Origin: Sutterella sp. UBA1442
GTDB taxonomy: Bacteria > Pseudomonadota > Gammaproteobacteria > Burkholderiales > Burkholderiaceae_F
Length of the DNA stretch: 15,429 bases
Assembly: GCA_002329575.1 (NCBI GenBank)
Contig: DCTK01000009.1
Coordinates: forward strand, 1 to 15,429
Direction: 5' to 3'
Shown: in pieces, positions 6,143-13,760 of the stretch
How the letters are laid out: the number at the start of each line of letters is the position of its first letter
How positions within the stretch are numbered: position 1 is the stretch's first letter
Notes under the pieces: model-generated
The model's input: the letters and a program-made list of their open reading frames with translations, nothing else
Told to the model about the DNA's origin: nothing
Database searches by the model: none
Made by a program: the position numbers and the translations under genes

Positions 6143-7906
6143 TTAGCGAACCTTCACTTCACAGAGTTCGTGCCCTTGCGGGTCAAAGACGTGCGTGGCA
6201 CAGGCCAAGCACGGGTCGAAGCTGTGAATCGTGCGGATGATTTCCAACGGACGTTCCGGATCGGCCACAGGCGTGCCCATCAAGCTCGTCTCAAAGGCGC
6301 CTTGTTGGCCTTCGGGCGATCTCGGAGAAGCATTCCAAGTGGTCGGAACGATGGCTTGCCAGTTCGCAATGCGCGTATCTTTAATCACGCACCAGTGACC
6401 CAAAGCACCGCGCGGCGCTTCACAGAAGCCCACACCGCGACATTCTTTAGGCCAGGTCTTCGGATCCCAGTACTGCATATTGGCAGCCGTTTCGTCACCG
6501 GCCTTGATGTTGGCAATCAAGTCGTCAACGTACTGCACCATCTTATGAGCAGTCCATTGGCATTCCAAAGCACGAGAAGCATGGCGACCTAAAGTGGAGT
6601 AAACAGCTTCAAGCGGCAAATTCAATTCTTTCAAGAGATCGAGTGCCGGTTCCTTGAAGTGCTTGACGTCCTTGGCGATCGAAACGATCAAACGAGCCAA
6701 GGGCCCCACTTCCATCATGTGGCCGTTCCAACGCGGACTCTTGATCCAAGAGTATTTACCCTTGTCGCCCAACCACTCAAACTTCGTCTTCGTGCCGACG
6801 CTGCCTTCAGGCAATTCATAGGCTTGTTCGGTCACGCCTTCCCAGGGATGCAAGCCCTGCTTGCCTTCCGGATACGTGTACCAGGAATGATCGACGAACT
6901 CTTGGATTTGGTTCAAATCGCGAAGGTCAACGTCATGCACCTTGGAGAGGTCTCCGTTGATGATGGCGCCTGCGGGCATTTGAAGCGATTTATCAGACCA
7001 GTCATTGGCAATTTCCGGGAAATCACCGTAGCAGAGCACGTTCTTCTTCACGAGACCGCCGCCGTACTTGAACCATTCCGGATAGAAGGAGGCGATTGCC
7101 TTGATATCAGGCAAGTAAACATTTTCAACGAACTCCACGCTTGCCTTGGCAATGTCGCGCATGTAGTTCATCGTCACTTCGTTAATCATGTTGCCTGCAG
7201 CACCCGTATCGTGCATATTGATCGGGCAAGCCACACCGCCCACCAAATAGTTCGGGTGCGGGTTCTTACCGCCCAAAATCGTATGCACCTTGATGATTTC
7301 ACGTTGGAAATCAAGTGCTTCAAGATAGTGGGTGACGGCCAAAAGATTAACCGCAGGCGGCAACTTCATCGCCGGGTGACCCCAGTAGCCATTGGCGAAA
7401 ATGCCCAATTGGCCCGAGGCTACGAATTTCTTAAGACGATTTTGTACGTCGCGGAAATAACCCGGAGAGCTTAACGGATGGCGCGGACTGATTTTCTTTT
7501 GAAGTTCAGAGACTTCACGTGGATCGGCCGACAAGGCGCTTACCACGTCCACCCAGTCCAAGGCTGAGAGTTGATAGAAGTGCACAATGTGGTCGTGCGT
7601 ATAAAGCGTAGCGTTCATCAAATTGCGGATGATGTTCGCATTTTTCGGAATCTTGATTCCGATGGCGTCTTCCACGCTACGAACGGCGGCCAAGGCGTGA
7701 ATACCCGTGCAAACGCCGCAGATACGTTCCACAAAGGCCCACGCATCACGCGGATCACGGCCCTTAAGAATCACTTCCAAGCCGCGCCACATCGTGCCCG
7801 TGCTTTGCGAGTCACGGATCACATTATTATCACCGATCACGGCCTGAACACGAAGATGGCCTTCAATGCGCGTGACGGGGTCAACAACAATACGACGGTC
7901 TGCCAT
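6143..7906 (-). CDS. hupL: [NiFe] hydrogenase large subunit
   Basis: A 587-residue catalytic subunit that splits H2 at a Ni-Fe(CN)2CO centre. The first nickel-binding motif RICGVCTGIH has Cys63 and Cys66; the second, DPCLACATH, has Cys566 and Cys569. Protease HupD is expected to cut after His572, removing the 15-residue tail that begins VFDPQGHE. TRIEGH at residues 12-17 and EAPRGALGHW, followed by the PTTWNASPR region, are also conserved. Length and motifs fit membrane-bound group 1 uptake hydrogenases. The protein has no export signal and travels with HupS through the Tat system. Its ATG overlaps the hupS stop codon by one base (TAATG), so the two subunits are translationally coupled. Confidence 0.99.
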   Translation of the reverse strand: MADRRIVVDPVTRIEGHLRVQAVIGDNNVIRDSQSTGTMWRGLEVILKGRDPRDAWAFVERICGVCTGIHALAAVRSVEDAIGIKIPKNANIIRNLMNATLYTHDHIVHFYQLSALDWVDVVSALSADPREVSELQKKISPRHPLSSPGYFRDVQNRLKKFVASGQLGIFANGYWGHPAMKLPPAVNLLAVTHYLEALDFQREIIKVHTILGGKNPHPNYLVGGVACPINMHDTGAAGNMINEVTMNYMRDIAKASVEFVENVYLPDIKAIASFYPEWFKYGGGLVKKNVLCYGDFPEIANDWSDKSLQMPAGAIINGDLSKVHDVDLRDLNQIQEFVDHSWYTYPEGKQGLHPWEGVTEQAYELPEGSVGTKTKFEWLGDKGKYSWIKSPRWNGHMMEVGPLARLIVSIAKDVKHFKEPALDLLKELNLPLEAVYSTLGRHASRALECQWTAHKMVQYVDDLIANIKAGDETAANMQYWDPKTWPKECRGVGFCEAPRGALGHWCVIKDTRIANWQAIVPTTWNASPRSPEGQQGAFETSLMGTPVADPERPLEIIRTIHSFDPCLACATHVFDPQGHELCEVKVR

Positions 7907-9003
7907 TATTCTTCACTCCCTAAGTCTTTGTTGGTCTTCTTGGCACGGGCTTGTGCAACGGCGCTCATTGCAGCGTGTGCAACGGCGGCGGCACCCACGA
8001 GGCCTACAGTGGCCAAACCTACCTTGTCTACAGTTGACTCAATACCGCCGAAGCCGGGCGGCAGAATCGTCGTTTCATGTGCGTAGAACGAGCCTTTATC
8101 AAAGAAATTGGGCTCTGAGCAACCGATACAGCCGTGACCTGATTGAACAGGCCAAGACAAGCCTTCGTTCCAACGGATGGTCGAGCAGGCGTTATAGGTC
8201 GTCGGGCCTTTGCAGCCAACTTTATAGAGGCAGTAGCCGAGCTTGGCGCCTTCGTCGTCGAATTTTTCGACGAATTGGCCAGCATCGAAGTGAGCACGGC
8301 GATAGCACTTATCGTGAATGCGTTGACCGTAGAACATCTTCGGACGCCCCATGGAATCCAAGGGCGGCAGACGATCGTAGGTGAGAATGTAGGTCACCAC
8401 TGCCGTCATCACTTCAGGAATCGGCGGGCAACCCGGCACCAATACGATGGGCTTATCGGTAATGATTTCAGTAATCGGCACGGACTTCGTCGGATTGGGT
8501 TTGGCGGCTTGCACACAACCCCAAGCAGCACAAGAGCCCCAGCCGATCACGGCCTTGGCGTCTTTGGCGACGTGTTTGATCTTTTGCAAGAACGTTTCAC
8601 CGGCCGGAATACAGTTAATGCCGTCTTCGTGCAACGGCACGTTGCCTTCAACGGCCAAAATGTAGTTGCCTTTATATTTGGTGATGGTTTCCTCGAGCGC
8701 GGCTTCGGCTTGGTGGCCGGCCGCAGCCATGATGGTGTCATCATAATCCAGAGAAATCATTGAGAGCACCAAATCTTTCGCCACGGGGTGATAAGAGCGA
8801 ATAAAGGATTCAGTGCAGCATGTGCATTCAAGACCGTGCAACCAAACCACAGGCATACGGGGTTTTGTTTGCATGGCTTGGGCAATTTCCTGGGCACCGG
8901 CGGTACCGAGTCCAAGACTGGCGGCCGTCAGAGAGCAGAATTGCAGAAAACTTCTGCGAGTAATACCCTGCCTGCGCAGAGCTTCATATTGAGTTTCGTG
9001 CAT
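7906..9003 (-). CDS. hupS: [NiFe] hydrogenase small subunit, oxygen-tolerant type
   Basis: A 365-residue electron-transfer subunit with three Fe-S clusters. A Tat signal is clear: ITRRSFLQF at residues 14-22, then a hydrophobic stretch and likely cleavage after AQA near residue 43. The proximal cluster has all six cysteines of the [4Fe-3S] type: Cys60, Cys62 and Cys63 in LECTCCTES, Cys158 and Cys163 in GSCAAWGC, and Cys192 in PGCPP; standard enzymes have Gly at two of these places. Further cysteines follow in [19 protein letters not shown] and [11 protein letters not shown]-terminal membrane helix (about 320-345) anchors it. The start at 9003 is preferred over the in-frame ATG at 9018 because GGAGG lies 8 bases before it and overlaps the upper ATG. 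Confidence 0.98.
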   Translation of the reverse strand: MHETQYEALRRQGITRRSFLQFCSLTAASLGLGTAGAQEIAQAMQTKPRMPVVWLHGLECTCCTESFIRSYHPVAKDLVLSMISLDYDDTIMAAAGHQAEAALEETITKYKGNYILAVEGNVPLHEDGINCIPAGETFLQKIKHVAKDAKAVIGWGSCAAWGCVQAAKPNPTKSVPITEIITDKPIVLVPGCPPIPEVMTAVVTYILTYDRLPPLDSMGRPKMFYGQRIHDKCYRRAHFDAGQFVEKFDDEGAKLGYCLYKVGCKGPTTYNACSTIRWNEGLSWPVQSGHGCIGCSEPNFFDKGSFYAHETTILPPGFGGIESTVDKVGLATVGLVGAAAVAHAAMSAVAQARAKKTNKDLGSEE

Positions 9004-9011
9004 TAGGTGGT

Positions 9012-9016
9012 CCTCC
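9012..9016 (-). promoter_or_regulatory. Shine-Dalgarno deciding the hupS start
   Basis: GGAGG on the minus strand sits 8 bases before the ATG at 9001-9003 and directly abuts the alternative ATG at 9016-9018, which therefore lacks a ribosome site. The start at 9003 is favoured. Confidence 0.75.
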
Positions 9017-9182
9017 ATAGCCCGAATACTGGGAATTGGTGGCTTTCATGAGACAACAACGTTCTGGCGTCTTCATTAAAGCCGTATTACTTTGATTTTA
9101 GGTGGATTGTGCTGTCATAGGACAAAATTTCTGGGCAAAGCTCCCTATTTTCGTACACCTTAGTGGTAGAAATTTCTCGTGT

Positions 9183-9209
9183 ATTTTATTTTTGTTATTT
9201 TAATAAAAT
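9183..9209. repeat. AT-only inverted repeat upstream of hupS
   Basis: Perfect 8-bp arms ATTTTATT (9183-9190) and AATAAAAT (9202-9209) flank 11 bases that are themselves nearly all T. It is the most AT-rich part of the window. It could bind a regulator or a nucleoid protein; a terminator role is unlikely because the stem contains no GC pair. Confidence 0.5.
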
Positions 9210-9341
9210 TTTGGAAACCAATACAAAATCTTGATGAAGAGCGTTTCAGTGATACAGCGTTTGGTGTCGTTAAATAATAATAGCCTTTAGAGCTTTAGAA
9301 GTCGTTGTTACCTTTGGGCCTGGTGTTGAACTCATTCGTTA

Positions 9342-10757
9342 TTACCGATTCGCCATAGGACTTTTAGGGACATTGCCCCCACGAGCTCGGACGACAAACT
9401 CACAGCGAAGCTTGTAGAGATAGTAGCCGCACACGAGCGACGCCAGGACTTCAGAGGCGGCCGGCACCGCTTGCAGGCCTTCGATACCAAAGCTATACGG
9501 CAATATGATGGCTAAAGGTAAAAAGAATAGCCCCTGACGGCTTGCCGCCAACAATGTGGCAATACCGGCGCGACCCAAGACTTGATAGGCCATATTGCCG
9601 ATGATGTTAAGAGGCATGATCACCGAAGCTAGACACTGAAGTTGCAGGGCTAAAACGCCCACGTCCATCACTTCGGAATCCCCGACAGCAAAAAAGTGCA
9701 CGATATCGGCCGCAAAGATAAAGCCCACAACGCCGCCCGAAATCATGATGACGTAGCCCATCTTAAGCGTGGCATCAAGCGACTCTTTAACCCGAACAAA
9801 AAGCCCAGCACCCCAGTTGTACCCCAACACCGGCTGAAACCCTTGTCCCAATCCGATCAACAAAGCATTACTGATCATCATGACGCGTCCGACCACACTC
9901 ATGGCGGCCACGGCCGCATCACCGAAACCGGCCGCAACGACATTTAAAAGACAGGCGGCAACGGTCGCGCACGCATTGCGCGTCATCGAGGGGATCCCGT
10001 TTTTAAGAATGAGCGCATGAGTGTGAAGGTCAAAATCCACTAAACGAACACTTAGATGAATACTGCCGTGCCCTCGCCAATAGTGCGAGAGCAAAATCAC
10101 AAACGAAATAAATTGACAGACGACCGTGGCCCATGCGGCTCCGGACATGCCCCAATCAAAGACGAAAATGAAAATGGGCGTGACAAGGATATTGAGAATG
10201 CCACCGGCCCCTAGCCCGATCATCCCGACAAAGGCCAAGCCTTCGCTACGAAGCAAGTTATTGAGCGTAAAGGCCGCCGCCATAACGGGCGCGCCGAACA
10301 GAATCACGATGGCGTAGTCCCAGGCGTAAGGCAATATCGTTTCAGTGGCACCGATGAGTCTCAAAAAAGGCGTTAAAAACAGCAACGCGATGAGTGAAAA
10401 AGTAACAGCTATGACACCCACCGTTAAAAGTCCGGTCGAAGCCAACCGATTGACGCGATCGTAGTCTTTTGCGCCCAAAAGGCGTGAAGTCATGGAAGCG
10501 CACCCCTGCCCTACCATGATCCCTAAGGCCTGAATAAACATCTGAAGGGAAAAGACGATCCCCAAGGCTGCAATCGCCGAAGTGCCTAAACTGGCCACAT
10601 AAAACGCGGCGGCAGTGTTGTAAAGCGCCGTTACCAACATCGACATCATCGTCGGCACCCCCAATCGAATGATCAGAGGCGCCACCGGTGCAGTTGTCAG
10701 GCGCGCAAAGGTTTTGTCAGCGTCCGACGAAGGTGAGCTCGGAGCGCGAGAGTTCAT
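9342..10757 (-). CDS. MATE family multidrug/metabolite efflux protein
   Basis: A 471-residue inner-membrane protein with about 12 hydrophobic helices arranged as two similar halves. It is expected to export organic cations or drugs using a Na+ or H+ gradient. Family features include LIIRLGVPTMMSMLVTALYN at the first helix, GQGCASMTSRLLGAKDYDR at the first loop, ILNILVTPIFIF in the first half, and GLGQGFQPVLGYNWGA at the matching loop of the second half. It resembles MepA-type members, but the substrate cannot be told. The ATG at 10755-10757 is preferred over a TTG at 10763 because AGGA lies 10 bases before it. It is unrelated to hydrogenase and lies between the two parts of the hup cluster. 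No mobility genes flank it. Confidence 0.94.
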   Translation of the reverse strand: MNSRAPSSPSSDADKTFARLTTAPVAPLIIRLGVPTMMSMLVTALYNTAAAFYVASLGTSAIAALGIVFSLQMFIQALGIMVGQGCASMTSRLLGAKDYDRVNRLASTGLLTVGVIAVTFSLIALLFLTPFLRLIGATETILPYAWDYAIVILFGAPVMAAAFTLNNLLRSEGLAFVGMIGLGAGGILNILVTPIFIFVFDWGMSGAAWATVVCQFISFVILLSHYWRGHGSIHLSVRLVDFDLHTHALILKNGIPSMTRNACATVAACLLNVVAAGFGDAAVAAMSVVGRVMMISNALLIGLGQGFQPVLGYNWGAGLFVRVKESLDATLKMGYVIMISGGVVGFIFAADIVHFFAVGDSEVMDVGVLALQLQCLASVIMPLNIIGNMAYQVLGRAGIATLLAASRQGLFFLPLAIILPYSFGIEGLQAVPAASEVLASLVCGYYLYKLRCEFVVRARGGNVPKSPMANR

Positions 10758-10977
10758 CAACAAAAATTCCTATCGATATCTCTAGTGTAGCGCTGAAAAA
10801 AGCAAAACTGCATCAGTTGAAGCTTACACGTGCGCCTACCCAATACACTCAAAAAGTCAATGGCCCCTATATCCTCTCAAACGATCGTATTCCGATGCAC
10901 ACCAGCGCATGCTCCAATTGCGCTCTTACTCTCATTTTGAAATAATGGACTTATAGCATCTCTGCAGAGCATCTTCC

Positions 10978-11859
10978 GTGAGCTATGTTTTCATGCTCCT
11001 GTCGTGCTTTACCTACGCACTAATGGGAGTTTTTGTCAAAATGGCAACCGACAGTTTTAATGTCGGCGAGCTCTCGTTTTATCGCGGCCTTTTTGCCGTC
11101 GTGGTCTTGGGCGTATGGGTGCTCTGTACTCACCACTCTTTTGTAACCACACACTTAAAAGAACATTTACTCAGAAGCCTTTGCGGCACGATTTCTTTTC
11201 TTCTGTGGTTTGTCTCTCTTACGCTCATTCCCCTGTCGACCGCCATGACGTTAGGTAACGCCACGCCCTTATGCATGGCGGCCATTGTCGTGATTTACGG
11301 CTTTATTAAGAAACGTCCGACGAGTCTCGTGCTCGTGTGTTCAGCCATTGCGGGCTTTGGGGGCGTTTTGATGATTTTTAGTCCCGATACCAACGTCAAT
11401 CTCGTGGGCGCTGCATTTGCCTTGGGTTCGAGCTTGGTGACGGCTGGCAGCTACATTCAAATCAAGGCTCTGAGTCGCTTAAAAGAACCCGTTTGGCGTA
11501 CCGTTTTTTATTTCTCGATCGTCAATGTCATTCTCGGAGCCATGCTCGACTTTTGTCTGCCTGAGACCAGCTTGGAGATTTCGGTCGGCTGGAGAGACAT
11601 TTTGTCGCTACTAGGCATGGGGGCTTGTGGTCTAGCGGCTCAACTTTGTGTCACGCGAGCCTTTGACCGCTCCAACATGCTGGTCTCGACTATTTTGTCT
11701 TATTCCGTCATTGTGTTCGGGATTTTGTTCGGATTTATCTTCTTTGGGGACTCTATCGACCTGTGGATGGTCGCCGGTACTGCGGTCATCATTGTCACCG
11801 GAGTAATCTCCACAATGAGCGTAAAAAAACTCGAAGAAGATCCCGACAGCCTGCTGTAG
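10978..11859 (+). CDS. EamA/DMT family transporter
   Basis: A 293-residue inner-membrane permease with about ten helices built from two EamA repeats (roughly residues 1-130 and 140-285). Typical stretches are MLLSCFTYALMGVFVKMA at the start, FYRGLFAVVVLG, LSTAMTLGNATPLCMAAIVV and, in the second half, GLAAQLCVTRAFDRSNMLVS. Members export or import amino acids, nucleosides and other metabolites; the substrate cannot be read from sequence. The start is a GTG at 10978 with a weak ribosome site; an ATG at 10993 is an alternative. The gene diverges from the MATE gene and is followed after 25 bases by the amidohydrolase, so the two are probably one transcript and may share a substrate. Confidence 0.93.
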   Translation: MSYVFMLLSCFTYALMGVFVKMATDSFNVGELSFYRGLFAVVVLGVWVLCTHHSFVTTHLKEHLLRSLCGTISFLLWFVSLTLIPLSTAMTLGNATPLCMAAIVVIYGFIKKRPTSLVLVCSAIAGFGGVLMIFSPDTNVNLVGAAFALGSSLVTAGSYIQIKALSRLKEPVWRTVFYFSIVNVILGAMLDFCLPETSLEISVGWRDILSLLGMGACGLAAQLCVTRAFDRSNMLVSTILSYSVIVFGILFGFIFFGDSIDLWMVAGTAVIIVTGVISTMSVKKLEEDPDSLL

Positions 11860-11884
11860 AAAATTCTTTAAAGGAGTAACGGCC

Positions 11885-13156
11885 ATGTCTGACCAACGTT
11901 TGCGTGAAGGTGCGCGAGCATTTGCTCAAAAAGTATTTGACGATATTAAAGCCTTTTCCATTGACCCCGTGATCGGCGTCTCTCGCCAAGGCTATGGCCC
12001 GCTTGAAAATCGTGCGCATGAGTACCTTAAAGATATTGCCCGAGAACTGGATTTGGAAATCAAGGTTGACCGGTGTGGCAATCTCTTTTTAACACTGCCG
12101 GGAACCGACCGCTCATTACCCAGCTACATGACGGGCTCTCATGCTGACAGCGTTCCGCAAGGCGGCCATTATGACGGCTTGGCCGGCGTCGTAGCAGCCA
12201 TTACGACGCTTTGGTGGATGAGAAAAATCGGCTTTACGCCCAAGCGTGATGTCACGATGGTCGTTTTTCGCATGGAAGAAAGCTCCTGGTTCGGAAAAGC
12301 CTATGTGGGATCGCTTGCCATGGCGGGCCAACTCACTCAAGAAGACCTGGCTCTCAAGCACCGAGACAAAGACCAAACGCTAGCCGAAGCGATTAAAGAA
12401 GCAGGTTTTGATCCACAGGACATGGTCAAAACCGAACCCTCTATCGACTTTTCTCGCATTGCGGCCTTTACAGAATTGCATATTGAGCAAGGCCCGACAC
12501 TGGACTCTCAAGACAAAGCGCGCGTTGGGATTGTCACGGGTATTCGTGGCAACTTGCGTCATAAGACTTGTCTTTGCATCGGGCAAACTGCGCATTCAGG
12601 TGCCGTTGACAAACAATACCGGCACGATGCGGTCATGGCGATGGGAGACCTTTTGATGCGCATGGAGCGTCACTGGGCTGAATGGTTAGTCAGAGGCGAA
12701 GACTTGGTCTTTACCGTGGGAGTCTTTAAGACCGCCGCTTCTTCGGCCATTGCCATCATCCCGGGCGAAGTTTCCTTCAGTGTCGATATGCGAAGCCTCT
12801 CAATGGACACTCTGGATCGCTTCCACAAATTGCTGGTTGCCGAAGCCAATGCCGTGGGGGCGGATCGAGGCGTGACCTTTGAATTTGATCGTACCTTGGT
12901 CTGCAAAGCCGCAGATGTGGATAAAGCATTGTTTTCCCATTTGCACGATGCGGCTCAAAAAGCCGGTATCACCGTCATGGATGTCCCGAGTGGCGCAGGG
13001 CACGATGCGGCCGTCATGGCCGATATGGGGGTGCCCATCACCATGGTTTTTGTAGCCAATCAAGACGGCTCGCATAACCCGCACGAAAAAATGAAGATGG
13101 ACGATTTCATGCTTGGCACCGAAGTGCTCTTTACCGCCATTGCCACTTACGACTAG
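11885..13156 (+). CDS. M20-type Zn hydrolase, N-carbamoyl-amino acid hydrolase/allantoate amidohydrolase family
   Basis: A 423-residue cytoplasmic enzyme of the hydantoinase/carbamoylase amidase family, which splits N-carbamoyl-L-amino acids, ureidopropionate or allantoate and releases ammonia and CO2. Metal ligands are in place: GSHADS (His86), HYDG (Asp97), MEES (Glu131/Glu132), ELHIEQGP (His199) and GSHNPHE near the C-terminus. TGIRGNLRHKT and AHSGAV, VDMRSLSMD and PSGAGHDAA are further signatures. The usual GGRxDG and EEGSRF motifs read GGHYDG and EESSWF here, so substrate preference may differ from characterised members; this is inference. There is a good GGAG Shine-Dalgarno 8 bases before the ATG. 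A hairpin follows 30 bases after the stop. It is likely co-transcribed with the DMT transporter. Confidence 0.92.
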   Translation: MSDQRLREGARAFAQKVFDDIKAFSIDPVIGVSRQGYGPLENRAHEYLKDIARELDLEIKVDRCGNLFLTLPGTDRSLPSYMTGSHADSVPQGGHYDGLAGVVAAITTLWWMRKIGFTPKRDVTMVVFRMEESSWFGKAYVGSLAMAGQLTQEDLALKHRDKDQTLAEAIKEAGFDPQDMVKTEPSIDFSRIAAFTELHIEQGPTLDSQDKARVGIVTGIRGNLRHKTCLCIGQTAHSGAVDKQYRHDAVMAMGDLLMRMERHWAEWLVRGEDLVFTVGVFKTAASSAIAIIPGEVSFSVDMRSLSMDTLDRFHKLLVAEANAVGADRGVTFEFDRTLVCKAADVDKALFSHLHDAAQKAGITVMDVPSGAGHDAAVMADMGVPITMVFVANQDGSHNPHEKMKMDDFMLGTEVLFTAIATYD

Positions 13157-13185
13157 TAATCTTTTTAATTCCTTTTAGCCACACC

Positions 13186-13207
13186 GCGCCGAGCTTAGCC
13201 TCGGCGC
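13186..13207 (+). terminator. Hairpin after the amidohydrolase
   Basis: A perfect 8-bp stem GCGCCGAG / CTCGGCGC (13186-13193 with 13200-13207) with a 6-base loop lies 30 bases after the stop codon. No T-run follows on either strand, so it may be a weak or Rho-assisted terminator, or a 3'-end stabiliser. Confidence 0.45.
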
Positions 13208-13320
13208 ATAACATAGCCAAAAGTACTCCTAAAACTACCTCCAAATTGTGACCAAAGAGGCACTCTTTTGCGCATAACTTCCTTTATTCTCATGTCAGCA
13301 TCTTTTTGATGAGGGCATTT

Positions 13321-13749
13321 ATGGCTGCATCCGTCTTCTTTGTGCAAAACCCTGAGCCTATTTTTCAAGCCGGCTTTGCCAAAATCGCTGCCACGCGAAT
13401 GAAGGGCCTGCCCATTTGCCGAACAGACATTCATGTCAAAGCATTGGGCTTTCGACCTTGGCGCGACTATTGGGTTGGCGCCGTGGTGACACCTTGGGCA
13501 ATCTTTACCGTAGCCGCTCACAGAAGACCCGTCACTACAATGTTGCAAGCCGGTCAAGAAACGACCGTGATCATGCCCGCCGGAGAATTCTCCTTTTTAG
13601 CCGTCCGAGAGCCCTTGATCGGTTACTATTTAAGTTGTTCATTAATGAGTCCCTTGACCACAATCAAGGATCAAAGAACGGCTGAAGCGTTTGCTGCAAC
13701 GTGCCTAACACACTTTTTTAACCCGACCGCCAATCGGTCGACGCCATAG
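13321..13749 (+). CDS. hupJ: [NiFe] hydrogenase assembly chaperone, HybE/HupJ family
   Basis: A 142-residue cytoplasmic chaperone of the HybE/HupJ/HoxT family, which binds hydrogenase small-subunit precursors (in E. coli HybE also recognises the Tat signal). Core motifs are RMKGLPICRTDIHVKALGFR, WVGAVVTPWAIF, MPAGEFSFL and IGYYLSCSLMSPLTTIKD. The start at 13321 was chosen because GAGGG stands 5 bases upstream; TTG and ATG codons at 13306 and 13309 lack a ribosome site. In rhizobia hupJ follows hupI on the same strand; here it begins a separate plus-strand unit 10.4 kb away from hupI. The stop is 11 bases from hupK, indicating an operon hupJ-hupK-hypA-hypB. Confidence 0.92.
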   Translation: MAASVFFVQNPEPIFQAGFAKIAATRMKGLPICRTDIHVKALGFRPWRDYWVGAVVTPWAIFTVAAHRRPVTTMLQAGQETTVIMPAGEFSFLAVREPLIGYYLSCSLMSPLTTIKDQRTAEAFAATCLTHFFNPTANRSTP

Positions 13750-13760
13750 GATGAATCACA

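Larger units (their letters stand above)
9004..9341 (-). promoter_or_regulatory. Upstream region of the hup operon
   Basis: These 338 bases lie between hupS and the end of the MATE gene, both on the minus strand, so the main hup promoter must be here unless MATE reads through; no clear MATE terminator is seen. Visible structures are an AT-only inverted repeat ATTTTATT / AATAAAAT (9183-9190 with 9202-9209), a 10-bp palindrome AGAAATTTCT (9168-9177), and a matching half AAATTTCT at 9125-9132. On the minus strand TTGTCC and TAAAAT about 19 bases apart (near 9123-9093) are a possible but poor sigma-70 promoter. No convincing sigma-54 element and no complete FNR box (TTGAT-N4-ATCAA) was found. There is no gene. 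Confidence 0.55.

Noticed and set aside
6659..7474. 271-codon open frame on the plus strand inside hupL
   Set aside because: It is antisense to a certain gene, has no recognisable motif and no ribosome site; long antisense frames arise from the codon use of hupL.
8143..8763. 206-codon open frame on the plus strand inside hupS
   Set aside because: It is a mirror frame of the small subunit gene; its composition is low in protein-like features and no start signal is present.
9004..9341. FNR-type sites (TTGAT and ATCAA half-sites near 9091-9095 and 9231-9235)
   Set aside because: Only single half-sites occur, which are expected by chance in an AT-rich region; no correctly spaced pair was found.
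13259..13271. Sigma-54-like GGCAC...TTTTGC upstream of hupJ
   Set aside because: The GG and GC are separated by 9 instead of 10 bases, and the -12/-24 spacing is strict for sigma-54.
13195..13557. 120-codon minus-strand frame opposite hupJ
   Set aside because: It is antisense to a well-supported HybE-family gene, with no recognisable domain and no ribosome site seen.
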